Shown here one piece after another: positions 6,842 through 8,057 of a stretch of DNA of 8,057 nucleotides. The first letter of the stretch is position 1. Each line of letters starts with the position of its first letter. The notes under the pieces were generated by a model, which had not been told where the DNA came from, did no database searches, and saw nothing but the letters and a program-made list of their open reading frames with translations. A program made the translations under genes and the position numbers. This stretch comes from Planctomycetota bacterium (GTDB lineage: Bacteria; Planctomycetota; UBA11346). The stretch is taken from the NCBI GenBank assembly GCA_013816415.1, contig JACDEN010000102.1, positions 1 to 8,057 on the forward strand. Reading direction: 5' to 3'.

Positions 6842-8057
6842 ATGAACCTCCCAAGCGCATCCAACGACGCCGTCCCGAGTCCCGATGACCTGAAGCGGAA
6901 GCTCGGACAGACCGTCGCTTCGGACCAGTTCTCGGCGGAGGCGTTCCACACGTCGTCGGCGGAGACGGCCGCCGCCGTCCAGCCCGCCTCTGACGCCGCG
7001 CCCGTCCTCTCGGGTCCCAGCCTGATCGATCGGCTCCACGCCCGGGCCCAGCCTGGCGTGGCGGCCGCCGAGGAGCGCTTCCAGGTCCGCAACCTGCTCG
7101 GCACCGGCGCCACCGCGCGGGTCTACGCCGTCGTCGACCGCGATCTGAAGCGGGAAGTCGCGGTGAAGATCCTCGATCAATCGGATCCGCAGGATATCGA
7201 CCACTTCCTCGAGGAGGCGCAGATCGCGGCGTCGCTCGAGCACCCGAACGTGCTCCCCGTCCACGACATCGACGTGAACGCGAGTGGCCAGGTGTACTTC
7301 ACCATGAAGCGCATCGAGGGCCAGTCGCTCGGAGGCGAGCTCGCAAGCTCGTCGCGCGACGAGCGCTCGCCGCGGATCCGCTCGTTCAACGCCGTGGTCA
7401 GCATCTTCATCGGCGTCGCGCACGCCGTCGCCTTCGCCCACCATCGCGGCATCGTCCATCAGGACATCAAGCCGGACAACATCATGCTCGGCGGTTTCGG
7501 CGAGATCCTGCTCGTCGATTGGGGCAGCGCCACGCGGCTCGATGATGCGGCCCCCAGGCTGTACGGGACTCCACTCTACATGAGCCCCGAACAGGCGCGC
7601 ATGGAGCGCGCGGATCGCCTGAGCGACATCTATTGCCTGGGTTCGACGTTGTTCCACGCGCTCACCCTGCGCTTCCCGACCTGGTCGGACGACGCCGAGG
7701 AATTCTGGAGGAAGAAGCGCTCCGGCACCATCGATGCGCCGACCGCGGCTGAACGCGCGGCGATACCGGCGCCGCTCTTGGCGATCGCGTTGAAGGCGAT
7801 CGAGCCGGCGGCCGCGTCGCGCTATGCCACCATCGAATCCTTCATCGAGGACCTGGCGCATTACCAGGCGGGACTCGCGGTGAGCGCGCACCGCGACACC
7901 CTGCGCGAGCGATGGGCGCGGTGGTACCGCATGCATCGCCGTGGGCTGTGGGGCGGCTTAGCCGTCGGAGTCGTCATCGTCGCCCTGGTCGCGCTGCTCT
8001 ACGGCGAGCGGCTGAAGGAGATCGCGACCTGGGGCGAGCCGGTCGTCGAGCAGACGT
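6842..8057 (+). CDS. Membrane-anchored Ser/Thr protein kinase, Hanks type (3' end beyond window)
   Basis: The first 405 codons are present. ATG 6842 is the only usual start after the in-frame TAG at 6791. A polar Ala/Ser-rich N-terminal region (1-79) precedes the kinase domain (about 80-345). The nucleotide loop LGTGATARVY (86-95) has Ala in place of the third glycine. The ATP-binding Lys is K109 (VAVK), and the helix-C Glu is probably E125. The catalytic loop HQDIKPDN (206-213) keeps D208, K210 and N213 but has Gln instead of Arg. DWG (226-228) replaces DFG, and GTPLYMSPE (242-250) ends the activation segment. The domain also has SDIYCLGSTL (261-270). A basic stretch (RERWARWYRMHRR) precedes a membrane helix (about 369-387), so the kinase should face the cytoplasm, with an outer C-terminal part not seen here. 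This DWG-type kinase architecture is common in Planctomycetota and relatives. Its targets are unknown. It is divergent from the exported-protein genes. Confidence 0.92.
   Translation, partial: MNLPSASNDAVPSPDDLKRKLGQTVASDQFSAEAFHTSSAETAAAVQPASDAAPVLSGPSLIDRLHARAQPGVAAAEERFQVRNLLGTGATARVYAVVDRDLKREVAVKILDQSDPQDIDHFLEEAQIAASLEHPNVLPVHDIDVNASGQVYFTMKRIEGQSLGGELASSSRDERSPRIRSFNAVVSIFIGVAHAVAFAHHRGIVHQDIKPDNIMLGGFGEILLVDWGSATRLDDAAPRLYGTPLYMSPEQARMERADRLSDIYCLGSTLFHALTLRFPTWSDDAEEFWRKKRSGTIDAPTAAERAAIPAPLLAIALKAIEPAAASRYATIESFIEDLAHYQAGLAVSAHRDTLRERWARWYRMHRRGLWGGLAVGVVIVALVALLYGERLKEIATWGEPVVEQT

Noticed and set aside
6680..7936. A 418-codon minus-strand open frame opposite the kinase gene
   Set aside because: The plus strand encodes all main kinase motifs in order, and the antisense product has none.

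Overview
The window looks like G+C-rich chromosomal DNA from a Gram-negative bacterium, probably of the Planctomycetota or a related PVC lineage. This is inference. It rests on the truncated Ser/Thr kinase (Hanks fold, DWG in place of DFG, kinase domain followed by one membrane helix), on the secreted gluzincin-type metallopeptidase with TPRs, and on the very large exported protein with a CBM9-like N-terminus and a CARDB-like C-terminus. No rRNA, tRNA, CRISPR array, insertion sequence or integrase was seen.

Layout. Three genes lie head to tail on the minus strand, read from high to low coordinates. The first is a 1319-residue exported multidomain protein (6512 to 2553). A 106-bp gap follows, then a 658-residue exported HExxH metallopeptidase with C-terminal TPRs (2446 to 470). 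Only 3 nt later comes the 5' part of a signal-peptide-bearing protein that looks like an outer-membrane beta-barrel (466 to beyond base 1). A 329-bp divergent intergenic region (6513-6841) separates this set from a plus-strand Ser/Thr protein kinase (6842 to beyond the right edge). The kinase and the barrel gene both run off the window.

Functional reading. All three minus-strand products carry signal peptides. Together they suggest an envelope or extracellular module: a glycan-binding and possibly glycan-degrading exoprotein, a periplasmic or surface peptidase with a protein-protein interaction scaffold, and an outer-membrane barrel. The close spacing of the last two suggests translational coupling. 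The divergent region holds up to four CG-centred pseudo-palindromes, one a perfect 14-bp palindrome. They resemble LacI-family operators, which would fit sugar-responsive control of the large exoprotein, though no LacI-type regulator gene is in the window.

The most interesting unexplained element is the helical core (about residues 665-1110) of the large exoprotein. It has conserved-looking acidic motifs but no family I can name, and it may be an undescribed glycan-active domain.
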